Source: Muribaculaceae bacterium
GTDB lineage: Bacteria > Bacteroidota > Bacteroidia > Bacteroidales > Muribaculaceae
Length of the DNA: 9,825 nt
Assembly (NCBI GenBank): GCA_029060585.1
Contig: JAIDTS010000561.1
Span: forward strand, 1-9,825
Direction of reading: 5' to 3'
Each line of letters opens with the position of its first letter. The stretch's first letter is position 1. The notes under the pieces were generated by a model, which had not been told where the DNA came from, ran no database searches, and worked only from the letters and a program-made list of their open reading frames with translations. Both the position numbers and the translations under genes were made by a program. Positions 1 through 6,338 of this stretch are shown one piece after another.

Positions 1-21
1 GTTCAAGTCCCGTCCGCACCG
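1..21 (+). tRNA. tRNA 3' end, probably tRNA-Asp (partial)
   Basis: The window opens inside the T arm of a tRNA. A TTCAAGT T-loop (2-8) is followed by CCCGT as the 3' half of the T stem (9-13), CCGCACC as the 3' acceptor strand (14-20) and G as discriminator base (21). The next bases are CC then G, so a full CCA tail is not encoded, as is common in Bacteroidetes. The tail GTCCCGTCCG with discriminator G closely resembles known bacterial tRNA-Asp genes. The anticodon lies outside the window, so the amino-acid identity is inferred from this resemblance only. A strong terminator follows 15 nt later. Confidence 0.75.
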
Positions 22-35
22 CCGAGGAGAGAGGA

Positions 36-77
36 AGAGCAGTATGGTAAACTTCGGTTTCCTACTGCTCTTTTTTT
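36..77 (+). terminator. Rho-independent terminator of the tRNA
   Basis: AGAGCAGTA (36-44) pairs perfectly with TACTGCTCT (63-71). The upper stem continues with GG/CC and AAAC/GTTT around a TTCG tetraloop (53-56), with only a T mismatch or bulge on the left arm. Seven T residues (71-77) follow. The long stem, stable UUCG-type loop and U tract make this a classic intrinsic terminator for the + strand tRNA transcript. Confidence 0.9.
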
Positions 78-107
78 ATCTGTAAATATGCCTATTGGTT
101 TGGAGCC

Positions 108-139
108 AAAAAAAAGCGGCCGAGTACATTCCGCCGCTT
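108..139 (-). terminator. Rho-independent terminator of the DUF4249/TonB operon
   Basis: AAGCGGC (114-120) and GCCGCTT (133-139) form a perfect 7-bp stem with a 12-nt loop. Read on the - strand, the hairpin runs into eight U residues (complement of A108-A115). It lies about 50 nt beyond the stop codon of the DUF4249 gene and so ends the five-gene - strand operon. It sits back to back with the tRNA terminator, giving clean separation of convergent transcripts. Confidence 0.85.
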
Positions 140-191
140 AAAAAAGCCTTAGGCCCCATTTTTTATTAGATCGAGCCTCAATGTGATAAAG

Positions 192-1214
192 TCATTGGTC
201 CCCAGCTTTGGTCTCTAATGTTTCCAAAAGGAAATCCTTGATATTTATTTCTACGGTCGTTGACGACTTTGCCGCGACTACACCGGCTCCTGTTGAGACG
301 TTGCTGTAGCCCCAGATCGGCTCTGCAAGTCCCATGTCTGCAAAGTCTCCGAAGACTATTCCGTCGGTCTGCCAGGTATAGGCAAGCCAGTTGTAGTAGC
401 TTTCCGAGATGGATTGAAGGGTTATCTTCCATCCGCATTCAAGCTCGTCCGGGTCGCCGTTCCATCCGGATATCTCGAAATAGCAGGGAGTGAATCCGAA
501 GTTCAGTGTGTTTGTCTCTCTGTCGAGGAGCCGGTCGGAGAAGAATTTGTTGAAGCTGCTGTAGTTCATCACCTCCTCGAATGCGCCTGTCTGCTCGTAG
601 AATACCGGATCCACCGACTCGAAATTGCCGGATGAAAGACTTATTCTGAAGCTATTCTTTGTGTCTTCGTAAAAATTATCCTCGTCCTCATCGGGCGAAC
701 TTGGGCAGTATGTCTTATCAGTCAGGAAATAGAAGTTGTCGGTATTCCCCTTGTCTTCGAGGGTCATGGAAATGTTGATGCCGAACTTTATCGTTGCGTC
801 AATTCCCCATCCGGGAGTGTCCATCGTCCATAAAGACTCCATTTTGTTCTTGAATTCGATGCCGGATATGCGGGTGGCTATGGGCACCGTCACTTCAGCC
901 TCCGCCTCGCCATATCTTGCGCTGGAGGCCACGATGCGGATGTGGTCGCCTTGCTCGGGACGGTAGCCCGCGTCGACCGGGCTGCCGTTGGCATAAATGC
1001 GGAGCACGGCATCGTCGACCGAATGGTCTTTGCTTCCCTCTATGTCGGTGAACAGCCATGTGCGGCTTACTTTCACCTCGATTGGAGATCCGGCTGTAAT
1101 CATTGAGCTGAGGCACAACACCGGCTTTGTGTCTATCTTGGGATCAAACGTCTCATAGCATCCCGTAAGGAGAAAGGGAAGGATGATCGGTATCGTTTTT
1201 TTCAGAATATCCAT
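192..1214 (-). CDS. DUF4249 family lipoprotein
   Basis: A 340-residue lipoprotein of the DUF4249 family, which in Bacteroidetes is usually encoded beside a TonB-dependent receptor. Its biochemical role is not established; a surface or periplasmic accessory to the receptor is the likely job (inference). The signal peptide (about residues 1-18) ends in lipobox LTGC with lipidated Cys19, followed by acidic residues that could favour surface export. The N-terminal part has family-like segments: SPIEVKVSRTWLF, a VDDAVLRIYANG strand, then GDHIRIVAS and AEAEVTVP. The frame is open further upstream to 1292, but the Met at 1214 places the signal peptide correctly and is preferred. The start overlaps the end of the receptor gene by 13 nt, which indicates translational coupling. 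This is the last gene of its operon. The family call rests on recognised sequence pattern, not on a search. Confidence 0.85.
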   Translation of the reverse strand: MDILKKTIPIILPFLLTGCYETFDPKIDTKPVLCLSSMITAGSPIEVKVSRTWLFTDIEGSKDHSVDDAVLRIYANGSPVDAGYRPEQGDHIRIVASSARYGEAEAEVTVPIATRISGIEFKNKMESLWTMDTPGWGIDATIKFGINISMTLEDKGNTDNFYFLTDKTYCPSSPDEDEDNFYEDTKNSFRISLSSGNFESVDPVFYEQTGAFEEVMNYSSFNKFFSDRLLDRETNTLNFGFTPCYFEISGWNGDPDELECGWKITLQSISESYYNWLAYTWQTDGIVFGDFADMGLAEPIWGYSNVSTGAGVVAAKSSTTVEINIKDFLLETLETKAGDQ

Positions 1215-3685
1215 GTGTAGGAGATTGAAGGGATTATAGGGATAAGTTTCATTTTCTGGAAGACCGGTTTTGATTCGGTTACGACGTTCCATACATTGTC
1301 GCCGACTTCAACATATTTTGTCTGACTCTCGACACCTGTCATTATCGCTATGGTGTTCATGTGGCAGTAGGCGTTGTATAGACCGAATGTCCAGTAGCCG
1401 CGCTTGTTCCTGACCGTCAGCGAGAGGTCAAGCCGATGGTAGAAAGGAAGCTGATAATTGTTGACGGGAGCGCGCAAGTTTATCTCGTCGTGCCAGAAAT
1501 AATTATCATCCGAGAAGTCTGGTTCTTCAAACCGTTGGGGCAGAAACGTGAAGTGGTTGCCGGAGTGCCCGGTCCATAGGGCATTGAATGAGACCTTGCT
1601 GCTGATATCCCAGTTAGCGAATACCTTGATGGTGTGCCGATGGTCGAAACGCGCGGGAAACTTGTGTCCGCCGTTGCGTTCGGCAAACTGCCTGTCGGCC
1701 CAGCCGAGCGAATAGCTGACGTGGCCTGTGAATTTGCCCGTCTTTTTCTCTATCATGAGGTCTATCCCCTTGGCGGTTCCTTTCCCGGCGGTCAGTCGGT
1801 CGGTCCATGACCATGACTGCGGCTTGAGGTAGTATTCGTCGCGATAATCGAGAATGTTGTGCATGGATTTCCAGTAAGCATCGAGTGTCACCGCGTAGTC
1901 TCCGTTCTCGGTCTGCCAGTATCCTCCTATTCCTATCTTGTCGGCAGTCATAGGCTTGAAACTTCCTGCTGCGGGTACCCATCTGTCGCAGGGAAGCGAG
2001 AGATAGGTCTCGTCGATGCGGTGGACATACTGGACCGTGTGGCTGTATGCCCCCTTCAGCGCGAGATGAGGAGTAAGGGAATAGCTGATTGACAGCCTCG
2101 GCGACACTCCTCCCTTTGTCTTCCCGTCGATATGAAACAGCGAGCCGTGCACACCTAACTCAGCGTGCAGACGGTCGGATATATTCCAGTCGTCTTCCAC
2201 ATAGGCGTTCACCTCGCTTGCCCCGATTGCATCAGGTATGTCGCTCGTCTTGAAGGTCATGTCGTTGAAGATGTTTTCCTTTATGGTGCGCTCGGGAAGA
2301 AACGAATGGTAGGAATATGAGGCTCCGAATCTCACGTGCGAATCGGCAGCAGGACGCCAGCTGAAGTCTCCGCGTCCGCTGAATGTGTGAATATTGTTGG
2401 TGCTCCATAGCTTGTCGTGTGTGACATTGGTCTCTTCCGGCCTTATTTCTTTCTCAAGATCCTCATATCCCATTCCGGAGAAATAGCCGGTATAAGCCGC
2501 CGAGAATTCTCCTGAAAGCACATCGCTCAGTATGGTCTCCACCCCGGTCTGCGCAAGGATGTTGCCCCACTTGAATTTATGCCATTCTTTATAGTAGTAG
2601 CCGTCTACTGGCTCATACTTGTCACTTGTGCCTACCTTGAATTTGTCGTCGCCGTAATAGAAGTTGACGAATCCTTTGAGCCGGTCGGAGAAGCGATGGT
2701 CGAGCCGGGCGTTGAAGTCCATGAAATGGTATCTGACGTCGACCTTCTCATCCGGATTACGTTTGTTGACGATTGCCAGCACGGGAATGACGAGCAGGTC
2801 ATACCATGAACGGCGCACCCCTATAAGATAAGAGGTCTTCTCTCCAATCGGGCCCGAAATGTTGAAAGCTCCCGAAGTGAGGCCGAGCCTGCCCGATCCG
2901 TGGTGTCCTTTTTGCGAGCCGTTTTTCAGATGGACGTCGATGAACGACGAGAGGCGTCCGTCGAAGCGCGCCGGCACGGAGGTCTTGTAGAAGTCGGCCT
3001 GCCTTATGATATCGGTGTTGAAGGGGGAGAAAAGTCCTGCGAGATGTTCAGCCTGATACAGCGGCACGTTATCGAGCATATAGAGGTTCTCATCGGCATT
3101 GCCGCCATGTACGTTCATGCCGGACAGTCCGGCCGTGGATTCGGATACTCCCGGGAGTATCTGGAGCGCCTTCACCAGATCTGGTTCCCCCAGGATGGCG
3201 GGCGTGCGCGAGATTGTAGTGCCGCTGAGAGTGTTGACACCGCTCTTCGCTGACTCGAGAGGGTGGTTTTCCGATTGCGAGACAACATCGACTGTCTGAA
3301 GCATCGTGATCTTTACCGAGTCGGCGAGGTTGAGGCGTGGCGCTGAGGTGTTTTTTGCAGCCTTCGGCATCTTGGGCTTCCCGGATTTCTTTTTCTTCAG
3401 CACCACGTTATTTCCCTTTATCTTATATTCTATTTCCGTATCTCGGAATATGTCGGCAAGCACCTTCTTAAGAGGTTTGTTCCTGACGTCTATAGTGATG
3501 CGCATATCCTTCAGAAGATCTGAGGAATAGACGAAGTTCCGGTCGGTCTGCCGCATTATGGTGCGGAATACTTCAGCGGCCGGTCGGTCGCTGACCTTAA
3601 GTGTTATGTCCTGCGCCATAGATGCGAGTGACAACACGAGGAAAGCTGCGGATATTGCGATGCGTTTGATTACGGTGGTCATCAT
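1202..3685 (-). CDS. TonB-dependent outer-membrane receptor with N-terminal STN domain
   Basis: An 827-residue outer-membrane receptor expected to import a ligand using TonB energy and, through its STN domain, to signal to an inner-membrane regulator. Visible order: signal peptide 1-25 ending SMAQ; STN domain about 27-97; a Lys/Pro/Ala-rich linker 98-117; a TonB-box-like stretch LQTVDVVS (129-136); plug about 138-255, with GGNADENLYMLDNVPLY and SVPARFDGRLSSFIDVHLKNG matching the plug type found beside DUF4249 genes; then a long barrel rich in alternating aromatic strands, ending in WIF. The carboxypeptidase-regulatory-like domain that normally separates STN from plug in Bacteroidetes receptors is not apparent. 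The gene starts in an ATGA overlap with the preceding regulator gene. A second ATG follows at once, so the start may shift by one codon. The substrate is unknown; the absence of a SusD-like partner argues against a standard glycan SusC. Confidence 0.92.
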   Translation of the reverse strand: MMTTVIKRIAISAAFLVLSLASMAQDITLKVSDRPAAEVFRTIMRQTDRNFVYSSDLLKDMRITIDVRNKPLKKVLADIFRDTEIEYKIKGNNVVLKKKKSGKPKMPKAAKNTSAPRLNLADSVKITMLQTVDVVSQSENHPLESAKSGVNTLSGTTISRTPAILGEPDLVKALQILPGVSESTAGLSGMNVHGGNADENLYMLDNVPLYQAEHLAGLFSPFNTDIIRQADFYKTSVPARFDGRLSSFIDVHLKNGSQKGHHGSGRLGLTSGAFNISGPIGEKTSYLIGVRRSWYDLLVIPVLAIVNKRNPDEKVDVRYHFMDFNARLDHRFSDRLKGFVNFYYGDDKFKVGTSDKYEPVDGYYYKEWHKFKWGNILAQTGVETILSDVLSGEFSAAYTGYFSGMGYEDLEKEIRPEETNVTHDKLWSTNNIHTFSGRGDFSWRPAADSHVRFGASYSYHSFLPERTIKENIFNDMTFKTSDIPDAIGASEVNAYVEDDWNISDRLHAELGVHGSLFHIDGKTKGGVSPRLSISYSLTPHLALKGAYSHTVQYVHRIDETYLSLPCDRWVPAAGSFKPMTADKIGIGGYWQTENGDYAVTLDAYWKSMHNILDYRDEYYLKPQSWSWTDRLTAGKGTAKGIDLMIEKKTGKFTGHVSYSLGWADRQFAERNGGHKFPARFDHRHTIKVFANWDISSKVSFNALWTGHSGNHFTFLPQRFEEPDFSDDNYFWHDEINLRAPVNNYQLPFYHRLDLSLTVRNKRGYWTFGLYNAYCHMNTIAIMTGVESQTKYVEVGDNVWNVVTESKPVFQKMKLIPIIPSISYTWIF

Positions 3686-4131
3686 TCTGTCACTGTCATT
3701 TCTGTGTCGAGGATGTCGTTGATAGTCTCCACGAGGTCGAGTGCCGTGCCCTCGTAGTGGAGCGAGAGGGTGTATTGGTCAGGATCGTCCGGCAGCCCTA
3801 TGACTTCTACTCCATACACTTCACTTATCTTTGCCGCGACTTCCGTGAGCGGGGCATCCTCGAAATCGATTACCCTTACTGCCTGGGCTGCCGGGACGGT
3901 CGACTGCTCAGTTTCTTTGATCGTCTGATTACTGTCTGAGAAATAGCTGTTATGCACGAATACGGCCGCTGTGGCCGTAAGGATAGCTGCTATTGTGCAT
4001 GCCGCGGCAATGCGGGTGCGCGTCCACCATGCGGCCCCCGACCCCTTTATGCGACGCAGAGCCGACTCTGTGGCGAAAAGCCCTTTCCTATAGTGTCGGG
4101 CTATGAATCTTATGTCTTTGTTGTCTTGCAT
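3682..4131 (-). CDS. Short membrane-anchored DUF4974 / FecR C-terminus-like protein, putative anti-sigma regulator
   Basis: A 149-residue protein with a basic cytoplasmic N-terminus (1-40, containing FIARHYRKGLFATESALRRI), one hydrophobic membrane segment (about 41-60), a short linker, and a C-terminal domain at 86-148. That domain runs VRVIDFEDAPLTEVAAKISE, then YGVEV, a beta strand, and a second LDLVETINDIL helix. This is the DUF4974/STN-like fold normally found at the periplasmic end of FecR-type anti-sigma factors. Here the central FecR domain is missing and the cytoplasmic part is only about half the usual length (family knowledge). Placed between an ECF sigma gene and an STN receptor, it probably relays receptor state to the sigma factor (inference). 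It starts 2 nt after the barrel-protein gene and overlaps the receptor gene by 4 nt. It could instead be a structural partner with no sigma contact. Confidence 0.75.
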   Translation of the reverse strand: MQDNKDIRFIARHYRKGLFATESALRRIKGSGAAWWTRTRIAAACTIAAILTATAAVFVHNSYFSDSNQTIKETEQSTVPAAQAVRVIDFEDAPLTEVAAKISEVYGVEVIGLPDDPDQYTLSLHYEGTALDLVETINDILDTEMTVTE

Positions 4132-4133
4132 GG

Positions 4134-4718
4134 TCAGAAGTCTATGCCTATCCTGAATGAGAGGTAGGATTTATTATATTGATGGAAAACTCCGGTCGGC
4201 ACAGTGATGGTTAATCCTTCCGGAGTGGTTGCCCAGACTTGTTCCTCATAACGGAATCTGTCGAGGGTATAGCCGATTCCGACATTAAGGCCGATCTTTC
4301 TTCCCCAGTTGAAGCGATAACCGATGAAGGGGGAGAAATACAGGTTGCCGTCTTCCTGTGAATTCGCATTGTATCCGATTCTCACGTCGGCGAAAGGAGT
4401 GAAGATCCCGAACTTCAGGTCTGTGCGCCCCTCTGTGAATAGGGAAAGTTTATAGTCGTAGAAATTAAGGTTCGGAATATCATAAGGCTTAACCTCAAAG
4501 TCAATACCCGCTCCTGCAAACAGCCATGGATTGAACTGATATCCATGTGAGGTGGATATGCCGGTGTAATATTGGGTATAGCTCCAGTATTGGTTGGAAT
4601 GTGTGTAATATCGGTTGCTCCAATCTACGAATCCCCGGTAGCCGCGTTCAGGCTGGCGGGCTGAAGCCGAGAAAACAGCAATGGCGATGGCTGCCGAAAG
4701 GATGAAGGCTCTTTTCAT
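4134..4718 (-). CDS. Small outer-membrane beta-barrel protein
   Basis: A 194-residue exported protein with a signal peptide (1-20, ending FSASA) and, after it, many short alternating aromatic/hydrophobic strands: YWSYTQYYTGIST, WLFAGAGIDFEV, YDYKLSLFTEGRTDLKFG, LYFSPFIGYRF, KIGLNVGIGYTL and KSYLSFRIGIDF. The terminal Phe is the usual signal for beta-barrel assembly by BAM. The size suits an eight-stranded barrel; no enzymatic motif is seen. It lies between the sigma factor and the DUF4974 protein and is followed after 2 nt by the latter, so it is probably part of the same regulatory unit as a sensor, stabiliser or target. The exact family was not recognised. An 8-bp hairpin sits immediately upstream of its start codon. 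Confidence 0.82.
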   Translation of the reverse strand: MKRAFILSAAIAIAVFSASARQPERGYRGFVDWSNRYYTHSNQYWSYTQYYTGISTSHGYQFNPWLFAGAGIDFEVKPYDIPNLNFYDYKLSLFTEGRTDLKFGIFTPFADVRIGYNANSQEDGNLYFSPFIGYRFNWGRKIGLNVGIGYTLDRFRYEEQVWATTPEGLTITVPTGVFHQYNKSYLSFRIGIDF

Positions 4719-4721
4719 AAT

Positions 4722-4751
4722 GTCTTATGTGTCGTTTTTTATCCATAAGAC
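4722..4751 (-). promoter_or_regulatory. Inverted repeat overlapping the translation-initiation region of the barrel-protein gene
   Basis: GTCTTATG (4722-4729) and CATAAGAC (4744-4751) form a perfect 8-bp inverted repeat with a 14-nt AT-rich loop. On the - strand transcript the 3' arm ends 3 nt before the ATG at 4718, exactly where an initiating ribosome would sit. It lacks a following U tract, so it is not a standard terminator. It may damp translation of the barrel gene relative to sigma, protect a processed 3' fragment, or bind a protein; these are inferences. Confidence 0.5.
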
Positions 4752-4791
4752 GCAGTGCCTCGCGAAAGGTCCTATCCTAAATCATAAAAAA

Positions 4792-5292
4792 TTATAGGAA
4801 TGGGAGGAAGAATGGCTTGTGGGCAGGCGAGAGCGCATCGCGTAGGCGAGAGAAGGCCTTGGTCATCTGGTTTTTAACTGTCTTTATGGATATCCCCATC
4901 CGTTCGGCGATCTCCTCGTTGGATAGGCCGTCGCGTTTGCTGAGCAGGAATACTTCCCTGCATTTGTCAGGGAGAGCGTCTATGGCTTTCCATAGCCGAG
5001 CGTCGCGCTCGGAGGTGTCTACCGTCTCCTCGTCTACTTCCGGTATGCACTCGATGCCGACGATTTCCTTTCGGGCGCGGATGAATGAGATGCACCCGTT
5101 GCGTACGCTGCGATACATGTATGCCTTGAAGTCGGAGAATTCCTTGCCTTCCTCCATCTGCTGCCAGGCTTTTGTGAATGCGTCTTCCACAATGTCTTCC
5201 GCGTTCTGTGCATCATCGATGATGCGCAGCGCGTACATGCCTAACGGAAGATACATCCTTCGGAAGAATATGTCGAATTCGCCACTTGTCAT
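4792..5292 (-). CDS. ECF RNA polymerase sigma-70 factor (Bacteroidetes type)
   Basis: A 166-residue extracytoplasmic-function sigma factor. Region 2 (about 5-76) carries the core-binding and -10-recognition helices: FDIFFRRMYLPLGMYALRI, DAQNAEDIVEDAFTKAWQQ and FKAYMYRSVRNGCISFIRARK. Region 4 (about 97-152) carries DALPDKCREVFLLSKRDGLS and the helix-turn-helix EEIAERMGISIKTVKNQMTKAFSRLRDAL, for -35 recognition. No region 1 or 3 is present, as expected for the class. The hydrophobic tail FFLPFL is typical of the Bacteroidetes FecI-like expansion (TIGR02985-like; named from memory). It heads the five-gene operon and probably controls it and perhaps distant loci. It has a recognisable housekeeping-type promoter upstream. 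The 73-nt gap to the next gene is the largest in the operon and contains a hairpin. Confidence 0.95.
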   Translation of the reverse strand: MTSGEFDIFFRRMYLPLGMYALRIIDDAQNAEDIVEDAFTKAWQQMEEGKEFSDFKAYMYRSVRNGCISFIRARKEIVGIECIPEVDEETVDTSERDARLWKAIDALPDKCREVFLLSKRDGLSNEEIAERMGISIKTVKNQMTKAFSRLRDALSPAHKPFFLPFL

Positions 5293-5329
5293 TGTTTTTA
5301 TGCTAATCCTGATTGCCTGAAAGGGAACA

Positions 5330-5361
5330 CAAAGTTAGATATTTTATGCCATTCATCCAAA
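5330..5361 (-). promoter_or_regulatory. Bacteroidetes housekeeping promoter of the sigma-factor operon
   Basis: On the - strand TTTG (complement of 5358-5361) is followed after exactly 20 bp by TAACTTTG (complement of 5330-5337). This matches the Bacteroidetes primary sigma consensus (-33 TTTG, 19-21 bp, -7 TAnnTTTG). Transcription would begin about 30 nt before the sigma ATG at 5292. It implies basal expression by the primary sigma factor, not strict autoregulation by the ECF factor. Confidence 0.75.
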
Positions 5362-5391
5362 TATTTCCTATTTTTTGTCGTTTAAACCAAT

Positions 5392-6084
5392 ATGAAAGAA
5401 GTATTGGAATTTTTGAAACAGTTGGCGGCTAATAACAACCGCGACTGGTTTAACGAACATAAGGAAGAATACATGAACGTCAAGGCTCGCGTAGAGTCAT
5501 TCACTCAGAAGCTGATTGATGCCTTGACTGAGATAGAGCCTGAGGCAGCTATGCTTACCCCTACAGACTGTCTTTACCGGATCTACCGTGACACACGCTT
5601 TTCATCCGATAAAACCCCGTATAAGGACCATATCGGCATATACATCAATCCTCGCGGAGGCAAGAAAAGCGAGTTCTGCGGCTATTATGTCCATCTTCAG
5701 CCGGGAGAATGCCTTGTGGCCGGCGGTGCATGGTTTCCTGAAGCGCCACTCCTGAAGGAATATCGTAGTGAGATCTACCACAATATTGACGAATATCTTG
5801 CGATAATCCGTAATCCTGAGTTTTCGGAGGCTTTCAAACCTTACTGGCAGGAACCGCTGAAGAATGCGCCGAAGGGATTCCCGAAAGACTGGGAACATAT
5901 CGACCTCATCAAGCCGAAGAGCCTTGTCTATGCAGCTGCGCTGACAGACAAGGCGTTCGAATCGAAGAATATTGTGAAGAGACTCTCGGAACTCTTCCGT
6001 ATCCTCAAACCTTACGATGATTTCTTCAATTTCACACTCGAGGAGCATCCCGAGCTTGCCGTCCGTACACCGAAACGACGGTGA
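5392..6084 (+). CDS. DUF2461 family protein
   Basis: A 230-residue cytosolic protein of the DUF2461 (TIGR02453-like) family, whose function is unknown. Recognisable blocks: N-terminal LAANNNRDWFNEHKEEY (11-27), the strongly conserved-looking YRIYRDTRFSSDKTPYKDHIG (62-82), YYVHLQPGECLVAGGAWFP (99-116) and a C-terminal helical part. The length is close to the usual size of the family and the gene looks intact. No signal peptide or membrane segment is seen. It is divergent from the sigma operon, sharing a 99-bp intergenic region, and is monocistronic with a probable terminator at 6212-6242. A near-match to a -7 box (TATTTTTTG, 5369-5377) lies only 14 bp before the start and has one base too many, so no promoter is claimed. 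Confidence 0.92.
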   Translation: MKEVLEFLKQLAANNNRDWFNEHKEEYMNVKARVESFTQKLIDALTEIEPEAAMLTPTDCLYRIYRDTRFSSDKTPYKDHIGIYINPRGGKKSEFCGYYVHLQPGECLVAGGAWFPEAPLLKEYRSEIYHNIDEYLAIIRNPEFSEAFKPYWQEPLKNAPKGFPKDWEHIDLIKPKSLVYAAALTDKAFESKNIVKRLSELFRILKPYDDFFNFTLEEHPELAVRTPKRR

Positions 6085-6152
6085 GACTATGGATAAATGT
6101 GAAAAAATGCTAAAACGACACTTTGCGTTTTTACATTTTGCAGTAATCAGCG

Positions 6153-6186
6153 TCTAATATATTGACAAGGCACGTTGTCGATTAGA
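6153..6186. repeat. Composite inverted repeat in the DUF2461 3' spacer
   Basis: TCTAAT (6153-6158) pairs with ATTAGA (6181-6186) outside GACAA (6164-6168) and TTGTC (6175-6179), giving a two-part stem with an asymmetric internal loop (5 nt against 1 nt) and a 6-nt apical loop. It is followed by five A residues, not T residues, so it is not a + strand terminator, and no U tract follows on the - strand either. Function unknown: a 3'-UTR structure or a protein-binding site is possible. Short arms mean chance formation cannot be excluded. Confidence 0.35.
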
Positions 6187-6211
6187 AAAACTAAGGTATA
6201 ATGGAATTGTG

Positions 6212-6242
6212 AACCCGGAAAGACCCTCTCTTCCCGGGTTTT
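6212..6242 (+). terminator. Probable Rho-independent terminator downstream of the DUF2461 gene
   Basis: AACCCGG (6212-6218) pairs with CCGGGTT (6234-6240). After one mismatch, AAG (6220-6222) pairs with CTT (6230-6232). The stem is GC-rich and followed by TTTTATCATTT, a modest U tract. It lies 128 nt beyond the DUF2461 stop codon, an unusually long 3' UTR unless another short transcript begins in between. Confidence 0.65.
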
Positions 6243-6266
6243 ATCATTTATGGAGGAAGATAATAA

Positions 6267-6295
6267 AGAAAGGCAGCCTCCCAGGCTGCCTTTCT
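6267..6295 (-). terminator. Rho-independent terminator of the epimerase/alpha-galactosidase operon
   Basis: AGAAAGGCAGCCT (6267-6279) and AGGCTGCCTTTCT (6283-6295) form a perfect 13-bp stem with a CCC loop. On the - strand the end of the stem and the flank read CTTTCTTTATTAT, a U-rich tail. It lies about 43 nt past the stop codon of the alpha-galactosidase gene. The stem could also stop + strand transcripts that read through the weaker terminator at 6212-6242. Confidence 0.85.
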
Positions 6296-6338
6296 CATTG
6301 GATTTCCATTATACTTTGAGGAATTAGGATGGTTGGGT

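Noticed and set aside
1..21. tRNA 3' end as an integration (att) site for a mobile element.
   Set aside because: No second copy of the tRNA end, no integrase and no mobility gene are seen in the window; the downstream region is an ordinary operon.
1215..1292. Longer N-terminus for the DUF4249 protein starting at 1292.
   Set aside because: It would put 26 polar residues before a canonical lipoprotein signal peptide and enlarge the overlap with the receptor gene to 91 nt. The Met at 1214 is far better.
4817..5320. A 167-residue + strand open frame covering nearly the whole sigma-factor gene in antisense.
   Set aside because: It mirrors a well-recognised ECF sigma gene, has low-complexity Ser/Arg-rich content, no recognisable domain, and extends into the operon promoter. 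It is a codon-bias shadow.
5365..5377. A candidate -7 box (TATTTTTTG) for the DUF2461 gene.
   Set aside because: It has one extra T compared with TAnnTTTG, and no matching TTTG was found at the proper distance upstream, so the promoter is left unassigned.
5602..6048. A 148-residue - strand open frame antisense to the DUF2461 gene.
   Set aside because: It overlaps the conserved blocks of DUF2461 and shows no family features, promoter or terminator of its own.
6162..6202. TTGACA and TATAAT words suggesting an Escherichia-type promoter.
   Set aside because: The spacing is 29 bp, far from the required 17, and Bacteroidetes use a different consensus. It is a coincidence of AT-rich sequence.
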